From: Desmonostoc muscorum LEGE 12446
GTDB taxonomy: Bacteria; Cyanobacteriota; Cyanobacteriia; Cyanobacteriales; Nostocaceae
Assembly: GCF_015207005.2 (NCBI RefSeq)
Contig: NZ_JADEXS020000001.1
Span: 1,860,001 to 1,924,000, forward strand
Reading direction: 5' to 3'
Length of the DNA: 64,000 bases
In this document: positions 56,227 to 64,000 of the stretch, one piece after another
Numbering within the stretch: position 1 is the first letter of the stretch
Layout: each line of letters begins with the position of its first letter
Program-made: the position numbers and the translations under genes
Notes under the pieces: model-generated
Seen by the model: the letters and a program-made list of their open reading frames with translations, nothing else
Database searches by the model: none
What the model was told of the DNA's origin: nothing

Positions 56227-58974
56227 TTAGCCGAACTTCACGCTAACAATGATGTCATTGAAATCTTGATCGCCGCCGTTGGACAAGTCCTCAAACCCGA
56301 AAACATTGTTGCCTAATATCCGCACATGGTCTACTTTATCCGAATTTGCGCCCAGATACGGGAAGTAAATTGCCGGGTTATTATTGGGGTTGCTGTCAAG
56401 AATTTGTGCAGGTGTACCATTCACGATGAGAAATGGTGCAAATATTGAACCAGCTTCAAACTGACCTGTAAAGGTTGCTTTACCCTGATTCCCCACACTC
56501 AGGTCAATGCCGCCGACACGGTTCTTTACTGCCGCCTCTCCATAGCCTGCTTGTCCGGGTAGCAAATCCCCTATACCGTCACTGTTGGTATCGATGCCGC
56601 CTGTGGCATCCGCCACACGAAAGAAACCGACAAAGTTGTTATATGCCGCCTCACGGTTAACCGTAAACGTTGCATTCTGCGTACCTATTAGTCCACGCAA
56701 GTCCAACACCTCGCCTTCCTGCTGGTCTTGTAGGGCAGTGCCTATGGGTTTGTCAGCTTGTGTTCCCAGTTGCATTTGCACTACCGCATCGTTGAACTGA
56801 CCACTCCCAGGACTATCCTCAAAGCGCAGGTCAAAGTTGCTGTTACCTGCATCAGAAACTTGCAAGGAAGTAGGAGAGGAGAGCCGCAATTGTGACAGTG
56901 GTACTGTACCATTCCGCAAACCATCGAGGGTGCCGTTTTGTACTAGTAATAGGCGGAAGCGAATACCACCATCGAGGTCAAGAGTCCGGGTGAGGTTGCT
57001 ATCAAAGCCGTTGGGCGAATTTCCTAAAGTTGAGAAGATACTGCGAGAACGTGCCAGCGCCGCTTGAGTGTAGTTGGAATCGTTGGGCGTAATGCCGTCG
57101 ATGGTGCCTTTGTCATCGTCTACGGTAAACAGTCCGATTTCGTTGACAACACCAGGACTGGCACTCTTAAGGAGAAACTGTACAGGGGTTGCAGCACCGC
57201 TAAGGTTGAATACACTATCAGTATTCTCAGGTGCGAGGGTAATTTGAGTGTCGTCATTGGTAATCTCACCTGTCACTGCCTCCGATGTAGCAATGGCGTA
57301 ACCTGTTCCTGATGCCAGTGTTAAGCTCACTGTTTCATCAGCCTCAAAGGTTGTGTCAGCAGTTGGATTAATGGTGACAGTAGCAGTGGTATCACCAGCT
57401 TTAAAGGCGACAGTGCCATTAAAGCCAGTAAAGGTGTCAGTTCCAACTATTGTGTAGTCAGTGTTGTAAGTAGCATTGCCGCCAATATTGAAGTTGACTA
57501 TCTGGGGGTTAGTTGTGTCGCCATCACGGGTGAAGGTATAAATGAAGTTGTTGCTACCATCTTCAGCAACGCTGTTCGGTGTGAGGACGAGGCTGATTTT
57601 TGGTTGCTCTACCGTATCACGACTGGTGAGTATCAAATTACCACCATTAATTGTAACACTGCCCGCATAGAGACTGGTGATTATATTGCCCCCATTGGTA
57701 ATCTCACCTGTCACTGCCTCCGATGTAGCAATGGCGTAACCTGTTCCTGATGCCAGTGTTAAGCTCACTGTTTCATCAGCCTCAAAGGTTGTGTCAGCAG
57801 TTGGATTAATGGTGACAGTAGCAGTGGTATCACCAGCTTTAAAGGCGACAGTGCCATTAAAGCCAGTAAAGGTGTCAGTTCCAACTATTGTGTAGTCAGT
57901 GTTGTAAGTAGCATTGCCGCCAATATTGAAGTTGACTATCTGGGAGTTAGTTGTGTCGCCATTACGGGTGAAGGTATAAATGAGATTGTTGCTACCGTCT
58001 TCAGCAACACTGTTGGGTGTGAGGGCGAGGCTGATTTTTGGTTGCTCTACCGTATCATGACTGATGAGTATCAAATTACCACCATTAATTGTAATACTGC
58101 CCGCATTGAGACTGGTGATTATATTGCCCCCATTGGTAATCTCACCTGTCACTGCCTCCGATGTAGCAATGGCGTAACCTGTTCCTGATGCCAGTGTTAA
58201 GCTCACTGTTTCATCAGCCTCAAAGGTTGTGTCAGCAGTTGGATTAATGGTGACAGTAGCAGTGGTATCACCAGCTTTAAAGGTGACAGTGCCATTAAAG
58301 CCAGTAAAGGTGTCAGTTCCAACTATTGTGTAGTCAGTGTTGTAAGTAGCATTGCCGCCAATATTGAAGTTGACTATCTGGGAGTTAGTTGTGTCACCAT
58401 TACGGGTGAAGGTATAAATGAGATTGTTGCTACCGTCTTCAGCAACACTGTTGGGTGTGAGGGCGAGGCTGATTTTTGGTTGCTCTACCTCATCCCCAAG
58501 CTTGACGACAAAGGCATCTATGCTGCCCGCACTGGTGAGAGTGATATTACCAAAGGTGCCGGTATCTGAGAAGCCTCCCGTAGCGTTGCCATTGCTATCA
58601 AGCTTAGTGATGAAGCCATCCTCATTACCAGTGCTAGTGAGGGTGGTGCTGCCAAAAGTAGCTGTACCTGAGAAAGATCCTGTGGCGTAACTGTTACCAG
58701 CCTCATCGACGGTGATGCCCAAGCCGAAATCAGTTAACGTGCCGCCTAATTTCTGTGCCCATAGGACGTTTTTGTTGCTGTCGAGTTTAGCGACGAAGAC
58801 ATCACTATAACCAAAACTCGTACTGGTGAGGGTGGTATTACCAAAGGTGGCAGTACCGTTAAAGGCTCCTGTGACGTAGGTGTTGCCGGAACCGTCGGCG
58901 GCGATGTTAATGCCAGTGTCGGGGAATGTGCCGCCCAATTGCTGCGCCCACAGGACGTTGTTGATGTTGCTCAT
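56227..58974 (-). CDS. SBBP-repeat, triple Calx-beta and DUF4114 protein
   Basis: A 915-residue protein. Two full SBBP-type beta-propeller repeats (VLWAQQLGGTFPDTGINIAA...GNTYVTGAFNG) and a shortened third (DSNGNATGGFSDTGTF) occupy residues 1-160. Three Calx-beta domains follow (ISLALTPNSVAEDGSNNLIY, ...TFEADETVSLTLASGTGYAI), almost identical in protein and DNA. The C-terminal 320 residues hold a beta-rich region and a DUF4114 domain with FGFEDLSNGGDQDFNDIIV, as in the lectin-like protein at 12369. No signal peptide. A calcium-binding surface protein is inferred. MSNINNVL at 58974 was chosen over the open start at 59046, which gives a non-matching N-terminus. Confidence 0.83.
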   Translation of the reverse strand: MSNINNVLWAQQLGGTFPDTGINIAADGSGNTYVTGAFNGTATFGNTTLTSTSFGYSDVFVAKLDSNKNVLWAQKLGGTLTDFGLGITVDEAGNSYATGSFSGTATFGSTTLTSTGNEDGFITKLDSNGNATGGFSDTGTFGNITLTSAGSIDAFVVKLGDEVEQPKISLALTPNSVAEDGSNNLIYTFTRNGDTTNSQIVNFNIGGNATYNTDYTIVGTDTFTGFNGTVTFKAGDTTATVTINPTADTTFEADETVSLTLASGTGYAIATSEAVTGEITNGGNIITSLNAGSITINGGNLILISHDTVEQPKISLALTPNSVAEDGSNNLIYTFTRNGDTTNSQIVNFNIGGNATYNTDYTIVGTDTFTGFNGTVAFKAGDTTATVTINPTADTTFEADETVSLTLASGTGYAIATSEAVTGEITNGGNIITSLYAGSVTINGGNLILTSRDTVEQPKISLVLTPNSVAEDGSNNFIYTFTRDGDTTNPQIVNFNIGGNATYNTDYTIVGTDTFTGFNGTVAFKAGDTTATVTINPTADTTFEADETVSLTLASGTGYAIATSEAVTGEITNDDTQITLAPENTDSVFNLSGAATPVQFLLKSASPGVVNEIGLFTVDDDKGTIDGITPNDSNYTQAALARSRSIFSTLGNSPNGFDSNLTRTLDLDGGIRFRLLLVQNGTLDGLRNGTVPLSQLRLSSPTSLQVSDAGNSNFDLRFEDSPGSGQFNDAVVQMQLGTQADKPIGTALQDQQEGEVLDLRGLIGTQNATFTVNREAAYNNFVGFFRVADATGGIDTNSDGIGDLLPGQAGYGEAAVKNRVGGIDLSVGNQGKATFTGQFEAGSIFAPFLIVNGTPAQILDSNPNNNPAIYFPYLGANSDKVDHVRILGNNVFGFEDLSNGGDQDFNDIIVSVKFG
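57259..58490. repeat. 438-bp tandem DNA repeat (three Calx-beta modules)
   Basis: GGTAATCTCACCTGTCACTG recurs at 57259, 57697 and 58135, exactly 438 bases apart, with only a few substitutions between units. This is a recent in-frame triplication of 146 codons, inside the Calx-beta gene. Confidence 0.9.
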
Positions 58975-59107
58975 GATAGATGTGTATTGCTTGGGACTAA
59001 ATTTTCTCTTGCAGTGTGTTGGGGCTTCAGAAGCGATCGCCAACACTAAGCTTCCAATGGGTTGATAAGTTACATTGCTACCGCAGATTTAGATGCCTTA
59101 GTGAAAG

Positions 59108-59788
59108 CTACTTCGTCGGTTCAGGTTTAGCTTGTGGAACTTCTGCTTGACGACCGGTGATTTTTTCTAACTGCGATCGCATTTCTCTACCAGTCTCTCG
59201 CCCAACAACTACCCTTAAGGAGTCCACACTTTGTTGTTCTTGGCTGGTGTCTTGGGGAGTTGTTGATGTGTAATTAATCTGAATTTCCGACACCTTTTTG
59301 TTGGGAGTGAGCAGCAACCCAGCAATTCCAAATAGAAGGGTGTTGAGAACCTTTGCATCTGTATTATTTTTTTCGTCTTCACGATACTCAATTCCACTGA
59401 CGCTGGTTGCGGTAATCTCTATGGTAAGAGTAGGTTTTTGATCGTTAATAATTTCCAGTTTTTTGCCAGTTTCTTGGTAAATAGTAATACCTGTTTCGTT
59501 CACAGTAATCTTGCAAAGTCCTCGGTTTTCTACCTCATTCTTCTTAAAAATACAGTTACCTGTTTTTCCTGAACGATTACCCAAAGATATAGGTGTTTCG
59601 TAACCCTGACATTGAGAATTCAGAGGAAAGCGAGAACATAGCTGGTATAGCTTTTCCCCATCCAAAGCAATCGCTGCGGGTACAAATACTGCCTCGACTA
59701 GCAGCAAGGGAACACATACGATCGCACCGATTTTTCCTTTTGGCATAGCTTTTAAACGATTAGCGATCGCTTTTTGTGTATGTTTCAT
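59108..59788 (-). CDS. Exported protein of unknown function
   Basis: A 226-residue protein with a hydrophobic segment (about residues 18-42, IGAIVCVPLLLVEAVFVPAA) acting as signal peptide, cleavage near AIA-LD. The mature part has four cysteines in GEKLYQLCSRFPLNSQCQGY and NCIFKKNEVENRGLCKI, plausibly two disulfides, then a beta-rich domain and a C-terminal charged region (LRVVVGRETGREMRSQLEKI). Family not recognised. ATG 59788 was chosen over an open GTG at 59815. It sits directly upstream of the Calx-beta gene on the same strand, separated by 133 bases. Confidence 0.65.
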   Translation of the reverse strand: MKHTQKAIANRLKAMPKGKIGAIVCVPLLLVEAVFVPAAIALDGEKLYQLCSRFPLNSQCQGYETPISLGNRSGKTGNCIFKKNEVENRGLCKITVNETGITIYQETGKKLEIINDQKPTLTIEITATSVSGIEYREDEKNNTDAKVLNTLLFGIAGLLLTPNKKVSEIQINYTSTTPQDTSQEQQSVDSLRVVVGRETGREMRSQLEKITGRQAEVPQAKPEPTK

Positions 59789-60046
59789 GGGTAATTTGCC
59801 ATTTTTTAAATTCACAACTCAAACCCTCGAACTCGCGCTCATTGCAGTAAGTAACCAGGATCGGCAGGCTATTCGTTATGTCCTGTTAATATACATACGC
59901 AGCTTATTTCCGAGATTATGCAAATACATAAGTAGTTTGTGTGATTTTTTTACTTTCAAGTCCACAATCGCCGAAGCGCCATGCAATGGACACTGTTCTG
60001 AAAGGCTACAGCTATTTATACATTTCATTCTCCGCATCCCTATATC

Positions 60047-60075
60047 AAAAGCCCGGTCGTTAAGACCGAGCTTTT
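60047..60075. terminator. Hairpin near-identical to the one at 52905
   Basis: AAAAGCCCGGTC, GTTA loop, AGACCGAGCTTTT (one C:A mismatch in the stem). The shared flanks suggest a mobile or duplicated terminator-like sequence. It does not directly follow a gene on either strand. The 59789-60282 gap otherwise shows no gene. Confidence 0.55.
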
Positions 60076-60282
60076 AATATGGGGTTATATACCCCGGAGG
60101 TTTCGTTATAGAGTTTCAGTATAAATCGCTTGTCTGATAGAGACTACCACCCCTTCATGACCAATTCCGGAAAATTACAAAATTTTTTTAGCTCAAACGA
60201 AAAGAAGCCCCACATCTCACCCGAAGGGGAGTGTGGGATGAATTTTTGGGCGGTGACGAGTTGACCCCTAACTAATTCAATC

Positions 60283-60456
60283 CTACGGATTGAGAGGGCG
60301 AGGCGTCGAGGAGGAATCGCCCCTCTCTGTTAACGTAATCGAGTCAATGAATTCTTCAATAATTTGTGTCATGGTCTTATCAACTGCTACAGCGTAGTTA
60401 CGAAGTTTGTTTAATCTGCGTTCAGATAATCGCAAGTTAAAATATTTCTTCTTCAT
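60283..60456 (-). CDS. Small ribbon-helix-helix-like protein associated with tnpB
   Basis: A 57-residue protein, too short for most gene callers: KKKYFNLRLSERRLNKLRNY, AVAVDKTMTQIIEEFIDSIT, then a Ser/Pro tail (SSSTPRPLNP). The strand-helix-helix pattern fits a DNA-binding RHH (CopG-like) fold. It is read divergently from the start of the tnpB relic at 60505. The same small gene accompanies tnpB copies in other cyanobacterial IS elements from memory, so it probably belongs to that element and may regulate it. Confidence 0.7.
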   Translation of the reverse strand: MKKKYFNLRLSERRLNKLRNYAVAVDKTMTQIIEEFIDSITLTERGDSSSTPRPLNP

Positions 60457-60538
60457 GTCGTGATATTGTCGTTACGTTGTGATATGCTTGCCTTCTGCTT
60501 GTCGGTGACTGAAAGTGTTGAAAGCAATTCTTCTAATA

Positions 60539-61662
60539 CCAATTTAATATGAAGCTGCATAGAATAAAGCTTCCAGGATAAAGTTGTAAGAAGAGACGGA
60601 AATTACCTGCTCAAGTGTAAGTTGATCAAATATTTCTTGGATGCGATCGCGTAAAGTTTGTAAAGAAGAGAAAAGCTGATTTTTGAGTGGTTTCTTGAGG
60701 AGCTGCCAAAGCCTTTCAATGGGATTGAGTTCAGGGGCTGAAGGTGGCTGAAACAGAGGAATAATAAACTCTTGCCAACGAATCGCTGAACTTGTATGAG
60801 CAGGTGCTTGGTCAACCTGTAAAATAGCGTAATCCCCACCTAATTGTTGAGATAGCCAGTCCAAAAACTGTTGAAAACACTCGCCATTCAATTTCGGATA
60901 CTCGTAATGTTGTGATCGCAAGTCTTTGGTTCAATCGCACCATAAATCCAAAAATTTTCCCGTGGCCATTTCACCTCAACAGTAGGCTTGACTCCAGAGG
61001 CAGTAATCACTTTTCCTGTGAGAGTTTTCAGTCCCACCCTCGTTTCATCCTGGCACAAGTAGCGAACACACTTGCCAGGTGCTAGATGTTCTTCTAGACA
61101 ATTAAGAATGATTCCAAGTTTTTTTTAAATTCAGATACCAATTTCTCGTCTTGCTTATGGCTTTGAGGGCGAGGCACTTTTAGTTTTGCTCCTAATCGAT
61201 ATCGAACCCACGCATAAACCGTTGCATACTCTATATCTTGTCCATGTTCTTGTTTCAACCACTCAACTATTGCACCATAGCTACTAAAGCCTTTTCCTGT
61301 TTTTAACTCTTCCTCCAGTGCTGCGATCGCTGCGTCATGAATTTTGCGTTTTGCTCCTGGAGCTTTTTTCATTTCCAGTAATTCATATAGCCCGCCTGCT
61401 CTATACTTTTGCAACCACCTTGTTACAGTTGAGGTATCTTTCGCCAAGCGTTTTCCAATTTCTTGCTGCTCCTTAACCTGTCCGCTTTTTATCCACCACA
61501 GCATAATAAGTTTTTCTTTCTGGTTTCCTAAGTTAGCTGTTTGTAGACGTTTTTTAAGTTCTTCTTCGCTCTCTGCGATTTCAATCTTAAAAGGGCGGCT
61601 CATGGTTATTTTAATTTATCAAGTTTGTTTTCTCTATTATATGCAGCTTCATATAAAATTGG
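60539..61662 (-). mobile_element. IS630-type insertion sequence, 1124 bp
   Basis: The ends CCAATTTAATATGAAGCTGC and the complement of GCAGCTTCATATAAAATTGG are inverted with one mismatch. TA is present on both sides (60537-60538, 61663-61664), the target of IS630/Tc1 elements. It contains one transposase gene on the minus strand, broken. Confidence 0.87.
60544..61603 (-). pseudogene. IS630-family transposase, frameshifted
   Basis: First part (61603 to about 61120): a winged HTH domain, RPFKIEIAESEEELKKRLQT, KRLAKDTSTVTRWLQKYRAG, YATVYAWVRYRLGAKLK. A shift at the A8 run (61117-61124) leads into the second part, LEEHLAPGKCVRYLCQDETR, VGLKTLTGKVITASGVKP and WPRENFWIYGAIEPKT, with the first DDE Asp in QDETR. 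A further one-base loss near 60920 is needed to reach NGECFQQFLDWLSQQLG, ILQVDQAPAHTSSA and PPSAPELNPIERLWQLLK (second Asp and Glu). The A8 shift may be programmed, as in some IS630 elements; the second is a genuine lesion. Confidence 0.8.
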
Positions 61663-61947
61663 TATAAGAGTATATCCAACATCTGAGCAGCAAATAGCAT
61701 TATCTAAATCTTTTGGATGCGCTAGATGGTATTGGAACTATGCACTTAATGTTTGCGTTCAACACTATGAAGAAACTGGAAAGTCATTAAAGATGAGTGT
61801 ATACAAGGGTTTATTGCCTCAATTAAAAGTGGAGTACCCTTGGTTAAAGCAAGATTGCTATTCGTCAGTTTTGCAGTGCGTAGCTATTAATCTAGACAAA
61901 GCTTACAAAAACTTTTTTGAAGGAAGGGCTAGGTTTCCCAAATTTAA

Positions 61948-63182
61948 CAGGACTTACGCAACTGGCACAATGCGATCGCTAACAAATAGTACTAAAGTAC
62001 TATAAAAATGCAGATGAAATGAACTAGAGTACAAATGTAAATTGTTCCTTTTCACACCAAATTTTTGGGCTGCTGCTCAGGCTACTGTAACGAATACTTT
62101 TGAATATGAAGTTTACTAAATTAGATTATTGCCAGTATCTACTTAGTAGCCAAATTAATTATACCATTACCAATTTGGCAGAGCATTTAGAGAGTATTAG
62201 CCATGATACAATTAACTATTATTTGAAAAGAGAAAAATTAACACCTCGTTTACTATGGGATAACGTGAAAGAGGTAGTTGAGCCTGATGACAATGGTTAC
62301 ATAATATTTGATGATAGCATTTTAGATAAAAGGTATTCTGAAGAAATAGAAATAGTCAGAAGACAATATAGTGGTAATGAGCATGGTGTCCTTAAAGGCA
62401 TTGGCGTAGTTAGCTGCGTGTATGTCAACCCTACACTTCAAAGATTTTGGGTCATAGATTATCGAATTTTTAATCCTGATGTCGATGGCAAAACCAAGAT
62501 AGACCATGTGAAAGACATGCTCCAAAGCCTTGTGTATCATAAGCTTTTACCATTTGATACTGTTTTGATGGATACATGGTATGCGGTACACAGTTTAATG
62601 CTATATATTGATAGCTTAGACAAAATTTATTATTGCCCTTTAAAAGACAATCGGTTAGTTGATGATACATTTGGTCAAGCAAAATATAAACGTATTGAAT
62701 TATTAGAATGGAGTCAAGAAGAATTAGATTGTGGTAAGATAATCAAAATTAAAGGGTTCCCAGCTAATAAAAAAGTGAAACTATTCCGGGTTACTGTTTC
62801 TACCAACAGAACGGATTATGTCGCAACTAACGATTTATCTCAAAGTTCCACGGATGTTGTACAAGAGGTGTGTAAAATTCGTTGGAAAATCGAGGAGTTT
62901 CACAGAGAAATTAAACAATTAACTGGGATTGAATTTTGCCAATGTCGGAAAGCTAGGCTTCAAAGAAATCATATCGCTTGTGCAATGTTAGTTTGGGTTA
63001 GGTTAAAGAATTTAGCCTATACAACTGGTCAAACTATTTATCAAATCAAGCATAACTTGCTTTCTAATTATTTAATTCAGCAACTGAAACGCCCAAGTAT
63101 TCTTATGTGCTTGGTTTGATTTAAATTGTCGCCTGTCAGGGCTGCGCCCTGCCCGCTATTTGTGCCAGTTGCGTAAGTCCTG
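61948..63182 (+). mobile_element. 1235-bp insertion sequence (IS701-like), copy 2
   Basis: Same length, inverted ends, leader and transposase as 39371-40605, in the same orientation. The left flank is tnpB (CCAAATTTAA) and the right flank is ATTCTATCTAG, with no target duplication and no continuation of tnpB. A deletion or rearrangement at its right side is therefore likely. Confidence 0.92.
62106..63119 (+). CDS. Transposase of the IS701-like element, copy 2
   Basis: Encodes the same 337 residues as the copy at 39529, including the DDS and MDTW Asp regions and the WKIEEFHREIK Glu region; intact and starting at ATG 62106. If expressed it can move both copies. It sits inside the tnpB relic and supplies no function to neighbours. 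Confidence 0.88.
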   Translation: MKFTKLDYCQYLLSSQINYTITNLAEHLESISHDTINYYLKREKLTPRLLWDNVKEVVEPDDNGYIIFDDSILDKRYSEEIEIVRRQYSGNEHGVLKGIGVVSCVYVNPTLQRFWVIDYRIFNPDVDGKTKIDHVKDMLQSLVYHKLLPFDTVLMDTWYAVHSLMLYIDSLDKIYYCPLKDNRLVDDTFGQAKYKRIELLEWSQEELDCGKIIKIKGFPANKKVKLFRVTVSTNRTDYVATNDLSQSSTDVVQEVCKIRWKIEEFHREIKQLTGIEFCQCRKARLQRNHIACAMLVWVRLKNLAYTTGQTIYQIKHNLLSNYLIQQLKRPSILMCLV

Positions 63183-63294
63183 ATTCTATCTAGCACCCCC
63201 TAGGGCAATCAAAAGTTTTCTCCTTTAGATTAAGTTTCTGAATTTTTCCAAGACTAGTGTGAACACTGACTGGATACTCAAGCAGTCGCCGCCC

Positions 63295-63513
63295 TTAAAC
63301 TCTGGATGCAGGCTTTAAAAATAGCCATGCTACAAAGAACGTCGCCGCTGTGAATAGTTGCGTCAAATCTAAAGCTGATAGATAGCCATCTGCAAATGAA
63401 GCAATACTGCGATCTGTAATCCCAAATACCCAAGATGACAAACCAAACAGCCAAATCCCATTCTTGAGATTTCCGACGAATTCCTTAGACTCTGATGGTT
63501 TTTGGTCGTTCAT
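63295..63513 (-). CDS. Small membrane protein of unknown function
   Basis: A 72-residue protein with two hydrophobic segments (about 19-36, GIWLFGLSSWVFGI; and 46-66, LDLTQLFTAATFFVAWLFL) and a polar N-terminus MNDQKPSESKEFVGNL. Starts at ATG 63513 with GGAG about 11 bases upstream. Not recognised. The 112 bases between it and the insertion sequence show nothing else. Confidence 0.6.
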   Translation of the reverse strand: MNDQKPSESKEFVGNLKNGIWLFGLSSWVFGITDRSIASFADGYLSALDLTQLFTAATFFVAWLFLKPASRV

Positions 63514-63852
63514 AATCTTCTACTCCGTTGGTGAAGAATCTGGTGATTGATGAGAAATACCTGCCTTGAGGAACTTTTTCTGACTCCTGAGGCTAAATTT
63601 ACACTCATCTATTAATAATATTAATAAATATTTCACCTACTTGACTTCACTCCCCAAAGGTACATGTCCTAATGTTGACATTCTTCCTTTGGTTCTGTCA
63701 CCTGGGATAGACGGTAATGGGTTGAGTTTCAAGCTTTACAGCATGGGGCTTCAGTGCTGAGATTACACAATCTTTAAACAACTATATAAATATTTATTTA
63801 TTTTCTAAATAAAGTATTTCTTAAGATAGATGTGTTTCAAACTAAATACGTC

Positions 63853-63880
63853 GTAGGGGCGCACATCTGTGCGCCCCTAC
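63853..63880. repeat. GTAGGGGCGCACA palindrome
   Basis: GTAGGGGCGCACA TC TGTGCGCCCCTAC, a 13-bp perfect arm on each side. A member of the same family as 16891, 31902, 34786 and 48087. It lies 24 bases beyond the stop of the minus-strand partial gene and may form its terminator. The remaining 63514-63852 is AT-rich with no gene. Confidence 0.75.
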
Positions 63881-63903
63881 AAAGGTGAACATTGGACTAA
63901 AAG

Positions 63904-64000
63904 CTAGATTTCTGGGTCAGCTAAGCGGGTGGTGGGACGACTTTGATACAAATCCTGAACGACTTGGAGAGCAGAAACTACGGCTACAAGGGTGATGACT
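63904..64000 (-). CDS. C-terminal end of a gene running off the window
   Basis: The minus strand is open from the window edge to a TAG at 63906-63904, ending ...LQVVQDLYQSRPTTRLADPE-I. The upstream part is hydrophobic (VITLVAVVSAL). Too short to identify. The reading frame and clean stop before a palindrome support a real gene, but this is tentative. Confidence 0.4.
   Translation of the reverse strand, partial: VITLVAVVSALQVVQDLYQSRPTTRLADPEI

Larger units (their letters stand above)
60505..61947 (+). pseudogene. IS200/IS605-type tnpB, split by an IS630-type element and truncated by the IS701-like element
   Basis: Joining 60505-60538 to 61665-61947 (dropping the IS630-type element and one TA) restores an open frame from GTG: MTESVESNSSNIRVYPTSEQ, then SKSFGCARWYWNYALNVCVQ, YKGLLPQLKVEYPWLKQDCY and NLDKAYKNFFEGRARFPKFN. 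This is the N-terminal region of TnpB, the RNA-guided nuclease of IS605-type elements. It stops at the second insertion sequence at 61948; the RuvC part and 3' end are absent from the other side, so the gene is dead. Confidence 0.82.

Noticed and set aside
39371..63182. Composite transposon bounded by the two IS copies
   Set aside because: Copy 1 has its own perfect target duplication and the enclosed genes look chromosomal, so the block does not appear to have moved as one unit.
1..64000. CRISPR arrays, tRNA or rRNA genes
   Set aside because: No spaced direct repeats and no recognisable tRNA T-arm or rRNA sequences were seen; tandem repeats present are heptamers or in-gene modules.

Overview
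The window is a 64 kb stretch of a filamentous, Nostoc-like cyanobacterial chromosome. The evidence is the very high density of HIP1 octamers (GCGATCGC) in and between genes, heptanucleotide tandem repeats (GGGGACT/AGTCCCC and ATCTAAA types), many dispersed palindromes, and phototroph genes: an MPBQ/MSBQ methyltransferase of tocopherol/plastoquinone synthesis, a MenH-like hydrolase, a phosphoribulokinase paralogue, a slr1604-type FtsH, an alkaline/neutral invertase, and GAF domains with bilin-lyase-type cysteines. No tRNA, rRNA or CRISPR array was recognised.

Layout. 0.1-3 kb: dnaX (minus strand) carrying a 221-residue intein in its Walker B motif. 3.4-8.5 kb: a short protein followed by a large TPR-CHAT protein with the same N-terminal region. 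8.7-9.6 kb: a decayed glutamine synthetase gene containing a 93-bp mini-insertion. 9.7-12.3 kb: a membrane protein with four GAF domains. 12.4-16.6 kb: two paralogous lectin-like genes and two small related genes. 17-24 kb: housekeeping and metabolic genes (O-methyltransferase, CoA-binding protein, PRK paralogue, aspS, MPBQ methyltransferase), with a decayed hicA and a 31-copy heptamer array. 24-37 kb: invertase-SDR pair, a lipoprotein-type methyltransferase, an APC permease, menH, an FAD monooxygenase, ackA, a beta-lactamase-fold protein and a two-gene unit of unknown function. 38-46 kb: a propeller-GNAT gene cut by an insertion sequence, then a 1613-residue RTX/FG-GAP repeat protein. 46-52 kb: transporter remnants, an anion transporter, small enzymes and ftsH. 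53-60 kb: a di-haem cytochrome, a PEP-CTERM protein and a Calx-beta/DUF4114 protein. 60-63 kb: a nest of insertion sequences (an RHH gene and tnpB, split by an IS630-type element and then by a second copy of the 39 kb element).

The strongest observations are: (1) the dnaX intein, with a cysteine-rich endonuclease-like relic in a second frame; (2) four tandem GAF domains in which only the second and fourth carry both cysteines of DXCF-type cyanobacteriochromes, at the 28-residue spacing, with no output domain; (3) a CHAT protein whose expected catalytic His is Tyr, next to a stand-alone copy of its N-terminal region; (4) insertion events that can be undone on paper to the base (the IS at 39.4 kb, mini-elements at 9.1, 16.9 and 24.0 kb, the IS630 element in tnpB); (5) exported or surface repeat proteins (lectins, RTX, Calx-beta) that have expanded by internal duplication.

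Functions are read from motifs and remembered family sequences; no database search was run. Starts that differ from the longest open frame were chosen by ribosome binding site, paralogue comparison or domain start, as stated in each entry.
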